Positions 44,193 to 52,747 of a DNA stretch of 64,000 nucleotides are shown here, piece after piece. Made by a program: the position numbers and the translations under genes. The stretch's first letter is position 1; each line of letters starts with the position of its first letter. The notes beneath the pieces are model-generated. The model did no database searches, had not been told where the DNA came from, and worked only from the letters and a program-made list of their open reading frames with translations. This stretch comes from Brachybacterium saurashtrense (GTDB lineage Bacteria > Actinomycetota > Actinomycetes > Actinomycetales > Dermabacteraceae), in the NCBI RefSeq assembly GCF_003355475.1, contig NZ_CP031356.1, positions 1,364,001 through 1,428,000 of the forward strand, written 5' to 3'.

Positions 44193-45155
44193 TCAGCCCG
44201 CGTGCCACCAGCGCAGCACGCGCAGGGCCTGCATGGTCAGCCAGGGCGACGGCTCGCCCACGCGCACGTCCACCTCGAACCACACCGCGCCGGGCAGGAC
44301 GTGCTGCTGCAGCCAGGTGCCGTCGGCCTGCTGGGCGTCCTCCACCATCGCGATCGCGTCCTCCATGCGGGGATCGCGCCGGCCCGCGTGCCGGAAGTGG
44401 TCCAGCGCCCGCAGGGCGGTGTAGATGTGGCGGGGCGGGTACAGGAAGTGGTCCACCCACGGCCCCACCAGCTCCCCCGTGCTCAGCCGCCGGGTGAGCC
44501 GGCGCTGCAGGAGGTACTCCTCGCCGGCCCGCTGCGCGGCGCGCAGGGCGTCGGTGCCGCCGGTGGCCCGCTCGTGCTCGTGCAGGGCGCGCAGGGCGTT
44601 GAGGGTGGAGTGGAAGCTCGCCCGGGTGGAGCCCTCCACCGCCTCGCAGTTCCAGCCGCCCTCGGCCATGGTGTGCTCGGCGAACCAGGTGGCGAGAGGC
44701 TCGACGTCCGCGCCCAGCCAGAGCCCGTTGGCGAGCGTCATCGCGTTGATGCACACGTCCACCTCGCCGCCCCAGTACGGCAGGGAGGGGTCGTACTCCC
44801 AGTGCGCGGTGCGGGCGAGCATCGCGGCGGTGTCGCGCTCGCGCAGCGGCGCGGGATCCATCCCCCATTCCCGCAGGGTGGTGAGCGACCAGGTGGTCGC
44901 TGTCCAGGGTTGGCCGGGCAGGGTCGCGCTCTCGGGGTCCTCGAGGTACCCGGCGGGGAAGAACGCGCCGCCGGCCCACAGTCCTGTCGCCGGGTCCTGC
45001 TTCTCCAGCAGCGCGGCGCCGAAGCCCTCGTGGGGGATGCGGGCGCGGGTGGCCTCCCACTGCACGGCGGGGGCGTCGAGCAGGTCCCGCTCCACCTGCC
45101 AGCGCAGCGCCGGGTCGGTGTCGAGGAGCCAGGGGATCACGTCGGTGGGTGCCAT
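44193..45155 (-). CDS. Predicted alpha/alpha-toroid protein (squalene cyclase/prenyltransferase-like repeats)
   Basis: This 320-aa soluble protein consists of repeated helical hairpins with Trp- and Gly-rich turns (TTWSLTTLREWGMDP, SLPYWGGEVDVCINAM, EGGWNCEAVEGSTRASFHSTLNAL, QADGTWLQQHV). These resemble the toroid of squalene cyclases and related terpenoid/prenyl enzymes. No DxDD cyclase motif is present, so cyclase activity is doubtful. GAGGAGGAT precedes ATG 45155. It stands alone; such proteins are common and uncharacterised in Actinobacteria. Confidence 0.7.
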   Translation of the reverse strand: MAPTDVIPWLLDTDPALRWQVERDLLDAPAVQWEATRARIPHEGFGAALLEKQDPATGLWAGGAFFPAGYLEDPESATLPGQPWTATTWSLTTLREWGMDPAPLRERDTAAMLARTAHWEYDPSLPYWGGEVDVCINAMTLANGLWLGADVEPLATWFAEHTMAEGGWNCEAVEGSTRASFHSTLNALRALHEHERATGGTDALRAAQRAGEEYLLQRRLTRRLSTGELVGPWVDHFLYPPRHIYTALRALDHFRHAGRRDPRMEDAIAMVEDAQQADGTWLQQHVLPGAVWFEVDVRVGEPSPWLTMQALRVLRWWHAG

Positions 45156-45196
45156 GCCCCGATCCTCCTCGCCGCGGCCCGCGGGGACAAGGCGAT

Positions 45197-45571
45197 CTAC
45201 AGCGGGTACACCCCGAAGCGCAGCCAGGCCACGGCCACGGAGAGGACGGCCAGCACGATCGAGGGCACCATCGCGGCGGTGCCGTCGCCGCGGCGCTGGT
45301 GCACGAGCGCCGCGAACACCATCGTGATGGCGAGCCCGGCCGCGGCCATGGGCACCAGGATCGTGGCCACCGAGAGCAGCCCCGGCAGGATCAGCCCCAG
45401 CGCCCCCAGCAGCTCCAGCGCGCCGATCCCGCGGATCACTCCCTGGGGGAAGTCCTCGACATAGGGGGTGCGCACGATCTGCTGGTCACGGGCGACGAGC
45501 AGCTTCATCAGTCCAGTCGCGGCGAAGATCGCGGCGAGCACGAAAGCGAGTATCCACAGCACCAGGTCCAT
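45197..45571 (-). CDS. DoxX-family membrane protein
   Basis: This 124-aa protein has four hydrophobic segments and the DoxX pattern: ATGLMKLL near the start of helix 1, then [21 protein letters not shown]. The family is linked with redox stress complexes (DoxX-SodA in mycobacteria), but many members have unknown roles. AAGGAGG lies upstream of ATG 45571. No linked partner is visible. Confidence 0.85.
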   Translation of the reverse strand: MDLVLWILAFVLAAIFAATGLMKLLVARDQQIVRTPYVEDFPQGVIRGIGALELLGALGLILPGLLSVATILVPMAAAGLAITMVFAALVHQRRGDGTAAMVPSIVLAVLSVAVAWLRFGVYPL

Positions 45572-45648
45572 CGGGGCGCCTCCTTCGACGGGGCGTCCCA
45601 GTATCCCCCGGTCATGCCGCCGCTGTCACGGGAACGGGGGCCGCGCCC

Positions 45649-46638
45649 TCATTCGCGGGCGCGCACCAGGCGCTCGTGCCCGCTCTCCTCGAGCTCCGCG
45701 ATCTGCGCGTTCGCCTTGAGGAAGTCGTTGAAGGAGCGGTAGCCGATCGCCTTCTCGCTGAAGGAGGAGTCCATGCGGCGCATGTGGGACTTCACCGCGG
45801 AGGCGTGCAGCCACTCGCTGTCGCCCCGTCCGCCCAGCTGCAGTGCCCGCTGCAGCAGCTGCGCCGCGGCCTCGCGCGGGTCCTCGCCGAGGTCGTCCTC
45901 GTCCGTCTCCTCGGCCGCCTCCGCGGCCTCCTGGGCGGCCCGCTCCGCGGCCTGGGCCTTCGACTCGGTCTCGCCGCCGCGGCGCGAGCGGCCGCCGCCC
46001 TGCTCGGACGGGCCGGTGGTCGGGGCGGCGGTGCCGGAGCGGCGCGCCCGGCTGCGCTGGGGGCGGGAGGGCTGCTCCACGCCGGGGAGGTTCTCGTAGC
46101 TCTCGAACTCGTCGCAGGCGGCGGCGAGGGACTTCGCGGTGGAGCCCGCCACCCCCATCGCGATCACGTACCGGCCCAGGCGGCGGCAGCGCTGGGCGAG
46201 GGGCACGTAGTCGGAGTCCCCGGCGACGATCACCACGTGGGTGAGGTCCGGCATGAGGTACAGGTCCTCGACCGTGTCGACCGCCAGGCGGATGTCCGCG
46301 CCGTTCTTCGCGTAGGCGGCGGCCGGGAACAGCTGCACCAGGTCCACGGCGCGGGCCACCAGCTGGCTGCGGTACTCGGCGTTGACCGGGGAGGACCAGT
46401 CGGCATAGGCACGGGTGAGCATCAGCGCGCCGAAGGAGGCGGCGTAGTCGATGATCGCGCCCACGTCCACGGTGGCCTTGGCCAGGCGCTCGGCGATCTC
46501 GGGCTCGGTCGGGTCCTCGGCGATGCGCTGCCGGTCGCGGCTGTAGGCCTGACGGCCGTGCACCCGGTCGTACCAGGACATGACGATGTTGTCGAAGTCG
46601 AGGTAGACGGCGACGCGGGGATCCTGTGACTCTGCCAT
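45649..46638 (-). CDS. NYN-domain (PIN-like) protein with C-terminal OST-HTH/LOTUS domain
   Basis: This 329-aa protein begins with a LabA/DUF88 NYN domain: VAVYLDFDNIVMSWYD, NGADIRLAVDTVEDL and VIVAGDSDYVPLAQRCRRLGR, which carry the conserved acidic residues of PIN-like RNases. A Gln/Arg/Ala-rich linker (about 185-250) leads to a winged OST-HTH domain (about 265-325, SEKAIGYRSFNDFLKA) expected to bind RNA. A role in RNA cleavage is inferred from the domains. ATG 46638 is the first family-like start. Confidence 0.88.
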   Translation of the reverse strand: MAESQDPRVAVYLDFDNIVMSWYDRVHGRQAYSRDRQRIAEDPTEPEIAERLAKATVDVGAIIDYAASFGALMLTRAYADWSSPVNAEYRSQLVARAVDLVQLFPAAAYAKNGADIRLAVDTVEDLYLMPDLTHVVIVAGDSDYVPLAQRCRRLGRYVIAMGVAGSTAKSLAAACDEFESYENLPGVEQPSRPQRSRARRSGTAAPTTGPSEQGGGRSRRGGETESKAQAAERAAQEAAEAAEETDEDDLGEDPREAAAQLLQRALQLGGRGDSEWLHASAVKSHMRRMDSSFSEKAIGYRSFNDFLKANAQIAELEESGHERLVRARE

Positions 46639-46685
46639 GCCCCCAGTCTGCCTGCTCCGCGGAGATGGTGCCGACGACGGCGCGC

Positions 46686-47036
46686 TCAGGACGCGCCGGG
46701 CGCGCCGCCGATCCGCAGCGCCTGCCGGACCCGGTGCACGGTGAGGTACTCGAGCCCGTCCGGGCCGGCGCGGAACCCGCGCACGCTGCGGCGCGGCAGC
46801 AGCGCCACGTCGCCGGGTCGCAGCTCCTCCTCCCCGTCCTCGCCGAGCAGGGCGCCGCCGCCGCGCACCACGTGGATCAGGGTGTCCACCTCCGCGCCGC
46901 GGTGGGCCGGGATGCTCTCCCCGGCCGGGAGCCGGATCACGTTCGCGTCGAGCTCCCGCCCGGGCTCGGCGATGGACCACACGGCGCCGCGGCGGGGCTC
47001 GGGGGCGAGCGCGTCGGTGCTGGTGAGAACGGGCAC
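46686..47036 (-). CDS. Cupin-domain protein
   Basis: This 116-aa single-domain cupin has the motif 1-like AGESIPAHRGAEVDTLIHVVRGGG and motif 2-like LRPGDVALLPRRSVRG. One usual metal His is replaced (HRGAEVDT), so a metal site is uncertain. Translation starts at GTG 47036 with GAGGAGGG upstream. It lies between the NYN gene and the LysR gene on the same strand and might be co-transcribed with the latter. Confidence 0.8.
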   Translation of the reverse strand: MPVLTSTDALAPEPRRGAVWSIAEPGRELDANVIRLPAGESIPAHRGAEVDTLIHVVRGGGALLGEDGEEELRPGDVALLPRRSVRGFRAGPDGLEYLTVHRVRQALRIGGAPGAS

Positions 47037-47088
47037 AGGATCCCTCCTCGGGGAGTCGGTGTTGTCGAGGACCGTACCCCGAGGCGCC

Positions 47089-47994
47089 TCACTGCTCGTG
47101 CACGACCTCCGAGGCGACGGCCACCAGCTCCGCGGCCGGTCCGCTGAGGCGCCGCGGCCCGGTCCACACGGCGGTGAGCAGACGGCGCAGCCGCATCCCT
47201 TCCACCGGGACCCGGCACAGCTGGCCGCTCTCGAGGAAGGAGCGCACCGCGAGCATGCTCAGCACCGCCGGCCCGGCCCCGGCGGCGACCGCGATGCGCA
47301 CCGCGGCGTTGCTGCCCAGCTCCTGCACCGGCGGGGTCGCGGCAGCCTCCGGCAGCAGCTCCTCGAAGGCGTCCCGGGTGCCGGAGCCGCTCTCCCGCAC
47401 GACCAGCGGGGTGCGGGCGAGCTCCTGCACGGGCAGCTCCTCGGCCCGCGCGGCCCAGGGATGGTCCGGGGCGACGACCACCACCAGCTCGTCCTCCCGC
47501 AGTCGCAGCGCGTGGACGCCGCGGGGCACGTGCGGGGTCTCGACGAAGCCGAGCCGGAGCCTTCCGTCGTGGATGCCGGCGAGCACCTGGGTGGAGTTGA
47601 GCACCTCGAGCGCGGCCCGCACCCGGCCGTCGCGGCGGCGCAGCGCGGCGAGCCAGGCCGGCATCAGGTGCTCGGCGATGGTCATGCTCGCGCCCACCCG
47701 CAGCTCGCGGGCGTCCTCGTCGCGGGTGTGCCGCAGCCAGTCGGAGAACTCCTCCGCCGCCTGGAGCAGCTCCCGGGCGTGCGCCGCGTAGAGCAGGCCG
47801 GCCGCGGTGGGGCGGGACCCGCGCGGCCCCCGCTCCAGCAGGGCGGTCCCCGCCTGCGCCTCGAGCTGGGCGATGGTGCGGCTGGCGTTGGGCTGGTGGA
47901 TGCCGGCGCGGCGCGCCCCGGCGCCCAGCCCGCCCTCGTCCACCACGGCGAGGAACAGGGCGAGGGCCTGGAGGTTCGGCAGCGCCTCAGTCAT
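47089..47994 (-). CDS. LysR-family transcriptional regulator
   Basis: This 301-aa LysR protein has the N-terminal winged HTH (LQALALFLAVVDEGGLGAGARRAGIHQPNASRTI in part, residues 8-40) and a substrate-binding domain resembling the CysB/CbbR group. It is divergent from the YeiH-type exporter, the classic arrangement for a LysR activator and its target. ATG 47994 is preceded at 6 nt by TATGAT (complement of 48001-48006), indicating a leaderless mRNA. Confidence 0.9.
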   Translation of the reverse strand: MTEALPNLQALALFLAVVDEGGLGAGARRAGIHQPNASRTIAQLEAQAGTALLERGPRGSRPTAAGLLYAAHARELLQAAEEFSDWLRHTRDEDARELRVGASMTIAEHLMPAWLAALRRRDGRVRAALEVLNSTQVLAGIHDGRLRLGFVETPHVPRGVHALRLREDELVVVVAPDHPWAARAEELPVQELARTPLVVRESGSGTRDAFEELLPEAAATPPVQELGSNAAVRIAVAAGAGPAVLSMLAVRSFLESGQLCRVPVEGMRLRRLLTAVWTGPRRLSGPAAELVAVASEVVHEQ

Positions 47995-48065
47995 ATCAGA
48001 ATCATATGCCCTGGTCGCGAAGTGCGCCCTACCGCGCCGGGGCGGGGGCTGGGAACGTACTGCGC

Positions 48066-49106
48066 ATGTCCCGTTCCGTCCCTGCCCCCGCGCCGTCGGC
48101 CGCCCCTGCCGCGGCCGCTCCTCCCGCGCTCCCCCGCCTGTGGCCCGGCCTCGCCGTCGCTCTCGCCGTGGCGGCGGGCTCGATGCTGCTGGCACCGCGC
48201 GTGCCCGGGGTGAGCGCCCTGCTGCTCGCGATCGTGGCGGGCATCGCGCTGGCGAACCTCTCGGGAGTCCCGGCGGCGCTCGCCCCGGGGCTGTCCGTGG
48301 CGGGCAAGCGCCTCCTGCGGGCGGGCATCGTGCTGCTGGGGCTGCAGGTGGTGCTCGGCGATCTGCTCTCGCTGGGCCTGCCGATGCTGGCCGTGGTGGC
48401 GGCGGTGGTCACCGGCGGCGTGCTGGGCACGGTGGCGCTGGGTCGCGTGCTCGGCGTGGACCGGCAGCTGGCGCTCCTGGTGGCCTGCGGCTTCTCCATC
48501 TGCGGCGCGGCTGCGGTGGCGGCGGCCGCTGGGGTGACCGACCCGGAGGAGCGGCACGAGGAGCACACCGTCACCGCGATCGCCCTGGTGGTGCTGTGCG
48601 GCACGGTGATGATCGCGGCGGTGCCCGCGCTCGCGGCGGCGCTCGGCCTCGCCCCGGAGACCGCCGGCCTCTGGGCGGGGGCGTCGATCCACGAGGTCGC
48701 ACAGGTGGTGGCCGCCGGCGGCGTGCTGGGCGGCACCGCGCTCACGCTCGCGGTGATCGTGAAGCTGGCGCGCGTGCTGATGCTCGCCCCGGTGATGGCG
48801 GTGCTGAGCCTCCAGCAGCGCCGCCGCGGCGCCGCGGAGGGCGCTCGGCCCCCGCTGGTGCCGCTGTTCGTGCTGGGATTCCTCGCGATGGTGGCGGCGC
48901 GCTCGCTGCTGCCCCTGCCCTCGCCCGCGCTGGATCTCGGCGCCGCCCTGCAAACTCTCCTGCTGGCGGCGGCGATGTTCGCGCTGGGCACCGGCGTGCG
49001 CCTGCGCAGCCTGCTGCGCGTGGGGGTGCGCCCCCTGGTTCTCGCCGCGCTGTCCACCCTGCTGGTCGCGACGCTGGCCCTGGGCGGGGTGCTCCTGACC
49101 CGATAG
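48066..49106 (+). CDS. YeiH/UPF0324-family putative sulfate exporter
   Basis: This 346-aa membrane protein has about ten helices and the family markers GVSALLLAIVAGIALANL, GIVLLGLQVVLGDL, ACGFSICGAAAVAAAAGV and ASIHEVAQVVAAGG. UPF0324 proteins are predicted exporters; sulfate export is an annotation by similarity rather than proven. ATG 48066 is favoured because the family N-terminus follows it closely. An in-frame ATG at 48006 coincides with the LysR promoter box. It is probably controlled by the divergent LysR. Confidence 0.85.
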   Translation: MSRSVPAPAPSAAPAAAAPPALPRLWPGLAVALAVAAGSMLLAPRVPGVSALLLAIVAGIALANLSGVPAALAPGLSVAGKRLLRAGIVLLGLQVVLGDLLSLGLPMLAVVAAVVTGGVLGTVALGRVLGVDRQLALLVACGFSICGAAAVAAAAGVTDPEERHEEHTVTAIALVVLCGTVMIAAVPALAAALGLAPETAGLWAGASIHEVAQVVAAGGVLGGTALTLAVIVKLARVLMLAPVMAVLSLQQRRRGAAEGARPPLVPLFVLGFLAMVAARSLLPLPSPALDLGAALQTLLLAAAMFALGTGVRLRSLLRVGVRPLVLAALSTLLVATLALGGVLLTR

Positions 49107-49132
49107 TCCCCGGAGGGCCGCAGATGCGCCGG

Positions 49133-49138
49133 TATAGT
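49133..49138 (+). promoter_or_regulatory. -10 box of the molybdate operon, leaderless type
   Basis: TATAGT stands 7 nt before ATG 49146, so the first transcribed base would be at or next to the start codon. No clear -35 hexamer is seen. Confidence 0.5.
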
Positions 49139-49145
49139 GCCGCCC

Positions 49146-49565
49146 ATGACGCAATTGCGAGTACGAGAGGCGGCGCTGTTCCTCGGTGTCAGCGAGGACA
49201 CGGTACGGCGACGAGTAGAGAAGGGCGCCCTGGAGGCGGGCACGGATGCGGCCGGGAGGATGGTGCTCGACGGCGCCGAGGTGGCGCGCCTGGCCCGCGA
49301 CCTGGCCGTCGCCCCGGACGTCCCGGGCACTGCCTCCTCGGCCCGGAACCGCTTCGTGGGCCTGGTCACCGACGTGGTGATGGATACGGTGATGGCGCAG
49401 GTGGAGCTGCAGTGCGGCCCCTTCCGCGTGGTCTCGCTGATGAGCAGCGAGGCGGCCCGCGAGCTGGAGCTGGCGCCGGGCGCGGTGGCGACCGCCTCGG
49501 TGAAGGCCACGCAGGTGGTCATCGAGGCGGCACCGGTCGCACGCACGGACGGGGACAGACCATGA
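49146..49565 (+). CDS. HTH-TOBE domain molybdate-responsive regulator
   Basis: This 139-aa protein has an excisionase/MerR-like helix-turn-helix (residues 3-50, [20 protein letters not shown]) followed by a TOBE/Mop domain (about 68-130, [21 protein letters not shown]), which binds molybdate or tungstate. It probably senses oxyanion and controls the operon that it heads. Its TGA overlaps the modA ATG (ATGA). ATG 49146 follows TATAGT closely, suggesting a leaderless transcript. Confidence 0.88.
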   Translation: MTQLRVREAALFLGVSEDTVRRRVEKGALEAGTDAAGRMVLDGAEVARLARDLAVAPDVPGTASSARNRFVGLVTDVVMDTVMAQVELQCGPFRVVSLMSSEAARELELAPGAVATASVKATQVVIEAAPVARTDGDRP

Positions 49566-50353
49566 CCGGGCCCGGGCGTCTCGCCCGCGCCCTCGCCGGG
49601 GCCGCCGCGACCCTCCTGCTCGCCGCGGCCTGCGGCTCCGCCTCCTCCGACACCTCCGGCTCCTCGGACGACGGGGAGAGCCTCACCCTGCACGTCCACG
49701 CCGCCGCCTCCCTCGCCGAGCCGTTCGACGAGATCGGCGCGATGTTCGAGCAGCAGCACCCGGGCGTGGAGGTGGCGGTCAACTACGCCGGCTCCTCCAC
49801 GCTGGTCGAGCAGATCCTGCAGGGCGCCCCGGCGGACGTCTTCGCCTCCGCGAACACCGCGAACATGGACAAGCTGGTCGACGCCGGCCGCACGGCGTCC
49901 GCGCCCGTGGACATGGCCACCAACACCCTGGAGATCGCGGTGCCGGCCGGCAATCCCGCGGGCGTCGCCTCCCTCGAGGACCTCGCCGATCCGGAGGTGG
50001 CGCTGGTGGTGTGCGCCCCGGAGGTGCCCTGCGGCGCCGCGACGCGCACCGTGCAGGAGGCGGCGGGGCTCGAGCTCGCGCCCGTGAGCGAGGAGCAGTC
50101 CGTGACCGACGTGCTCAACAAGGTCACCAGCGGCCAGGCCGACGCCGGGCTCGTGTACACCACCGATGTACGACGGGGCGGGGACGCCGTGGAGGGGATC
50201 TCCTTCCCCGAGGCGCAGCACGCGGTGAACCTGTACCCGATCAGCACCGTCGAGGGCGCCGCGCAGCCCGAGCTCGGCCAGGAGTTCGTGGACCTGGTCA
50301 CCTCCCCGGAGGGGCAGCAGGTGCTCGCCGCGCACGGGTTCGGCGGCCCGTGA
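49562..50353 (+). CDS. modA: Molybdate ABC transporter substrate-binding lipoprotein
   Basis: This 263-aa binding protein has a signal peptide ending in a LAAAC lipobox with Cys24. It then has the ModA family stretch [20 protein letters not shown], followed by [25 protein letters not shown], and [23 protein letters not shown] near the C-terminus. It captures molybdate (or tungstate) outside the membrane. ATG overlaps the regulator stop, and the TGA overlaps the modB GTG, so the operon is tightly coupled. Confidence 0.94.
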   Translation: MTGPGRLARALAGAAATLLLAAACGSASSDTSGSSDDGESLTLHVHAAASLAEPFDEIGAMFEQQHPGVEVAVNYAGSSTLVEQILQGAPADVFASANTANMDKLVDAGRTASAPVDMATNTLEIAVPAGNPAGVASLEDLADPEVALVVCAPEVPCGAATRTVQEAAGLELAPVSEEQSVTDVLNKVTSGQADAGLVYTTDVRRGGDAVEGISFPEAQHAVNLYPISTVEGAAQPELGQEFVDLVTSPEGQQVLAAHGFGGP

Positions 50354-51120
50354 GCTCGCTGCCCCGCTGGGTGCTGGTGCCCGCGCTGCTGGGCGGCGGC
50401 CTGGTGCTGCTGCCGCTGCTGGCGGTGGCGCTGCAGGTGCCGTGGGGCCGGTTCGGCACACTGATCACCAGCGACTCCAGCCTCGCGGCGCTGCGGCTGA
50501 GCCTGCTCACCGCCGGCGTCAGCACGCTGCTGTGCGTGCTGCTGGGGGTGCCGATGTCCCTGCTGCTGGCGCGCGCGAGAGTGCCCGGCCTGCCGCTGCT
50601 GCGGGCACTGGTGCTGATCCCGCTGGTGCTGCCGCCCGTCGTGGGCGGCATCGCCCTGCTGTACACCTTCGGCCGGCAGGGCCTGCTGGGGCGCACCCTG
50701 GAGCTGCTGGGGGTGCAGATCGCGTTCTCCACCACGGCGGTGATCCTCGCCCAGACCTTCGTGGCGATGCCGTTCCTGGTGATCAGCCTCGAGGGCGCCC
50801 TGCGCACGGCCGGCACCCGCTACGAGCGTGCCGCCGCCTCGCTGGGCGCGCGGCCCTCCCGGGTGCTGCTGCAGGTGACGCTGCCGCTGGTGCTGCCCGC
50901 CCTGGCCTCGGGGACGGTGCTCAGCTTCGCCCGGGCGCTGGGCGAGTTCGGCGCCACCATCACCTTCGCCGGCTCGCTGCAGGGCACCACCCGCACCCTG
51001 CCGCTGGAGATCTACCTGCAGCGGGAGAGCGATCCGGACGCCGCCGTGGCGCTGTCCTTCCTGCTGATGCTGGTGGCGGTGCTGGTGATCGCGGTGGCGC
51101 GGCGGAGGGCGACAGCATGA
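50350..51120 (+). CDS. modB: Molybdate ABC transporter permease
   Basis: This 256-aa permease has five or six membrane helices and the ModB pattern [16 protein letters not shown], then [24 protein letters not shown] with the coupling loop and [18 protein letters not shown] 50350 overlaps the modA stop (GTGA), and its own stop overlaps the modC start. Confidence 0.94.
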   Translation: MSSLPRWVLVPALLGGGLVLLPLLAVALQVPWGRFGTLITSDSSLAALRLSLLTAGVSTLLCVLLGVPMSLLLARARVPGLPLLRALVLIPLVLPPVVGGIALLYTFGRQGLLGRTLELLGVQIAFSTTAVILAQTFVAMPFLVISLEGALRTAGTRYERAAASLGARPSRVLLQVTLPLVLPALASGTVLSFARALGEFGATITFAGSLQGTTRTLPLEIYLQRESDPDAAVALSFLLMLVAVLVIAVARRRATA

Positions 51121-52127
51121 CCCTGCACCTGCACGCGGACGTCCCCTCGCGGGGTGTGGACCTCCGCCTCCAGGTCCCAGACGGCGGCACTCTCGCCCTG
51201 GTGGGCCCGAACGGCGCCGGGAAGTCGACAGTGCTCTCCCTGGTGGCGGGGACCCTGCGCGACGGGCACAGCCGGGTGGAGCTCGCCGGGCAGCTGCTCA
51301 CGGGGCCGGGCGCGTGGGTGCCGCCGCACGCCCGACGGGTCACCACGCTCAGCCAGGACCCGGTGCTCTTCCCGCACCTGACGGCCCGGGCGAACATCGC
51401 CTTCGCCCTGCGTGCCCGGGGCGTGAGCCGGGCACGGGCCCGCGGCGAGGCCGCCCGGTGGCTCGACGAGCTGGAGCTCTCGGCGCTGGCGGACCGTCGG
51501 CCCCGGCAGCTCTCCGGCGGTCAGGCGCAGCGGGTCGCGATCGCGCGGGCGCTCGCCGCCGCGCCGCAGCTGCTGCTGCTGGACGAGCCGATGGCGGCGC
51601 TGGACATCGACGTGGCCGCGGCCCTGCGCGAGCAGCTGCGGCACTACCTGGCCGGCCGCACCGCGGTGATCGTCACCCACGACGTGCTCGACGCCCTCAC
51701 CCTGGCGGACTCCCTGGCGGTCCTCGAGGGGGGCCGGATCGTGGAGCAGGGGGCGGCCGCCGAGCTGCTCACCCGCCCGCGCTCCGCCTTCACGGCCCGC
51801 TTCGCCGGGCTGAACCTGCTCACGGGCCGCTGGGACGCCGGTGCCGTGGTGCTCGAGGACGGCTCGCGCCTGCCGGCCGCGGGGGCGCATCCCGCGGACG
51901 CCTCCGTGCACGCCGCCTTCCGCCCGGCCGCGGTGCGGCCCGTCGCCGACGGCGGTCTGCGGCGCACGGTGCGCAGCCTGCTCCCCCACGGGGACCTGGT
52001 CCGGGTGCGCACCGAGGATCTCGCCGCGGACCTCTCCGGGCAGCAGGTGGCCGCCCACGCTCTGCGCCCGGGCGCTCCGGTGCGGCTCGCGGTGCCGCGC
52101 GAGGACGTGGCAACCTACCGCGCATGA
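51117..52127 (+). CDS. modC: Molybdate ABC transporter ATP-binding protein
   Basis: This 336-aa ATPase has Walker [10 protein letters not shown], the signature LSGGQAQR, Walker [13 protein letters not shown] and [16 protein letters not shown]-terminal region (about 255-336) looks like a degenerate TOBE domain, as in ModC proteins. ATG 51117 overlaps the modB TGA, and its stop overlaps the following glycosylase gene. Confidence 0.93.
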   Translation: MTLHLHADVPSRGVDLRLQVPDGGTLALVGPNGAGKSTVLSLVAGTLRDGHSRVELAGQLLTGPGAWVPPHARRVTTLSQDPVLFPHLTARANIAFALRARGVSRARARGEAARWLDELELSALADRRPRQLSGGQAQRVAIARALAAAPQLLLLDEPMAALDIDVAAALREQLRHYLAGRTAVIVTHDVLDALTLADSLAVLEGGRIVEQGAAAELLTRPRSAFTARFAGLNLLTGRWDAGAVVLEDGSRLPAAGAHPADASVHAAFRPAAVRPVADGGLRRTVRSLLPHGDLVRVRTEDLAADLSGQQVAAHALRPGAPVRLAVPREDVATYRA

Positions 52128-52747
52128 TCGCTCTGCGCCCCCTGCACCGCGAGCTCCGCGCGCTCCACGGCCCGCAGGGCTGGTGGTGGCCCGGCGAGGA
52201 GCCCTTCGAGATCGCGCTCGGCGCGGTGCTGGTGCAGCGCAGCCGCTGGGAGCAGGCCGCCGCGTCCCTCACGGCGCTGCGTGGGGCGGGCCTGCTGGCA
52301 CCAGCGCCGCTGGCCGCCGCCGAGGAGGGGACGGTGCGGGAGCTGGTGCGGCCGGCCGGGTTCCCGCGCGCCAAGCCCCGCCGGGTGCAGGCGCTGGCGC
52401 GGTGGTGGGCGGAGCACGCCGAGGCGGCCCACGCGCTGGACGATGCGGCGCTGCGCCGCGACCTGCTCGCCGTGGAGGGCGTGGGCGAGGAGACGGCCGA
52501 TGCGATCAGCCTGTACTGCTTCGGCCGGCCCGCGTTCCTGTGCGACGAGTACGCCCGGCGCCTGCTGCGCGAGCGCGGCATGGCGGTCCCCGCCTCGTAC
52601 CCCGCCTTCCGTCGCGCTCTCGAGCAGCCGCTGGCCGCGGCCGGGTTCACGGTGGCCGAACTCGCCGAGCTGCACGGACTGATCGTCGAGGAGGGCAAGG
52701 CCCGCGCGGCCGCGGCGTCCCGTCAGGCGAGCCGCAGCCCCCGGTAG
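52124..52747 (+). CDS. HhH-GPD base-excision DNA repair protein (endonuclease III-like)
   Basis: This 207-aa protein has the endonuclease III-type fold: FEIALGAVLVQRSRWEQAAASL, the helix-hairpin-helix LLAVEGVGEETADAI and a downstream conserved Asp in AFLCDEYARR. The C-terminal Cys cluster that ligates the 4Fe-4S cluster of EndoIII/MutY is not present, which fits the smaller archaeal/actinobacterial subgroup. ATG overlaps the modC stop by ATGA. The last 25 nt overlap the converging ABC-class ATPase gene. Coupling to molybdate transport is probably fortuitous. Confidence 0.86.
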   Translation: MIALRPLHRELRALHGPQGWWWPGEEPFEIALGAVLVQRSRWEQAAASLTALRGAGLLAPAPLAAAEEGTVRELVRPAGFPRAKPRRVQALARWWAEHAEAAHALDDAALRRDLLAVEGVGEETADAISLYCFGRPAFLCDEYARRLLRERGMAVPASYPAFRRALEQPLAAAGFTVAELAELHGLIVEEGKARAAAASRQASRSPR

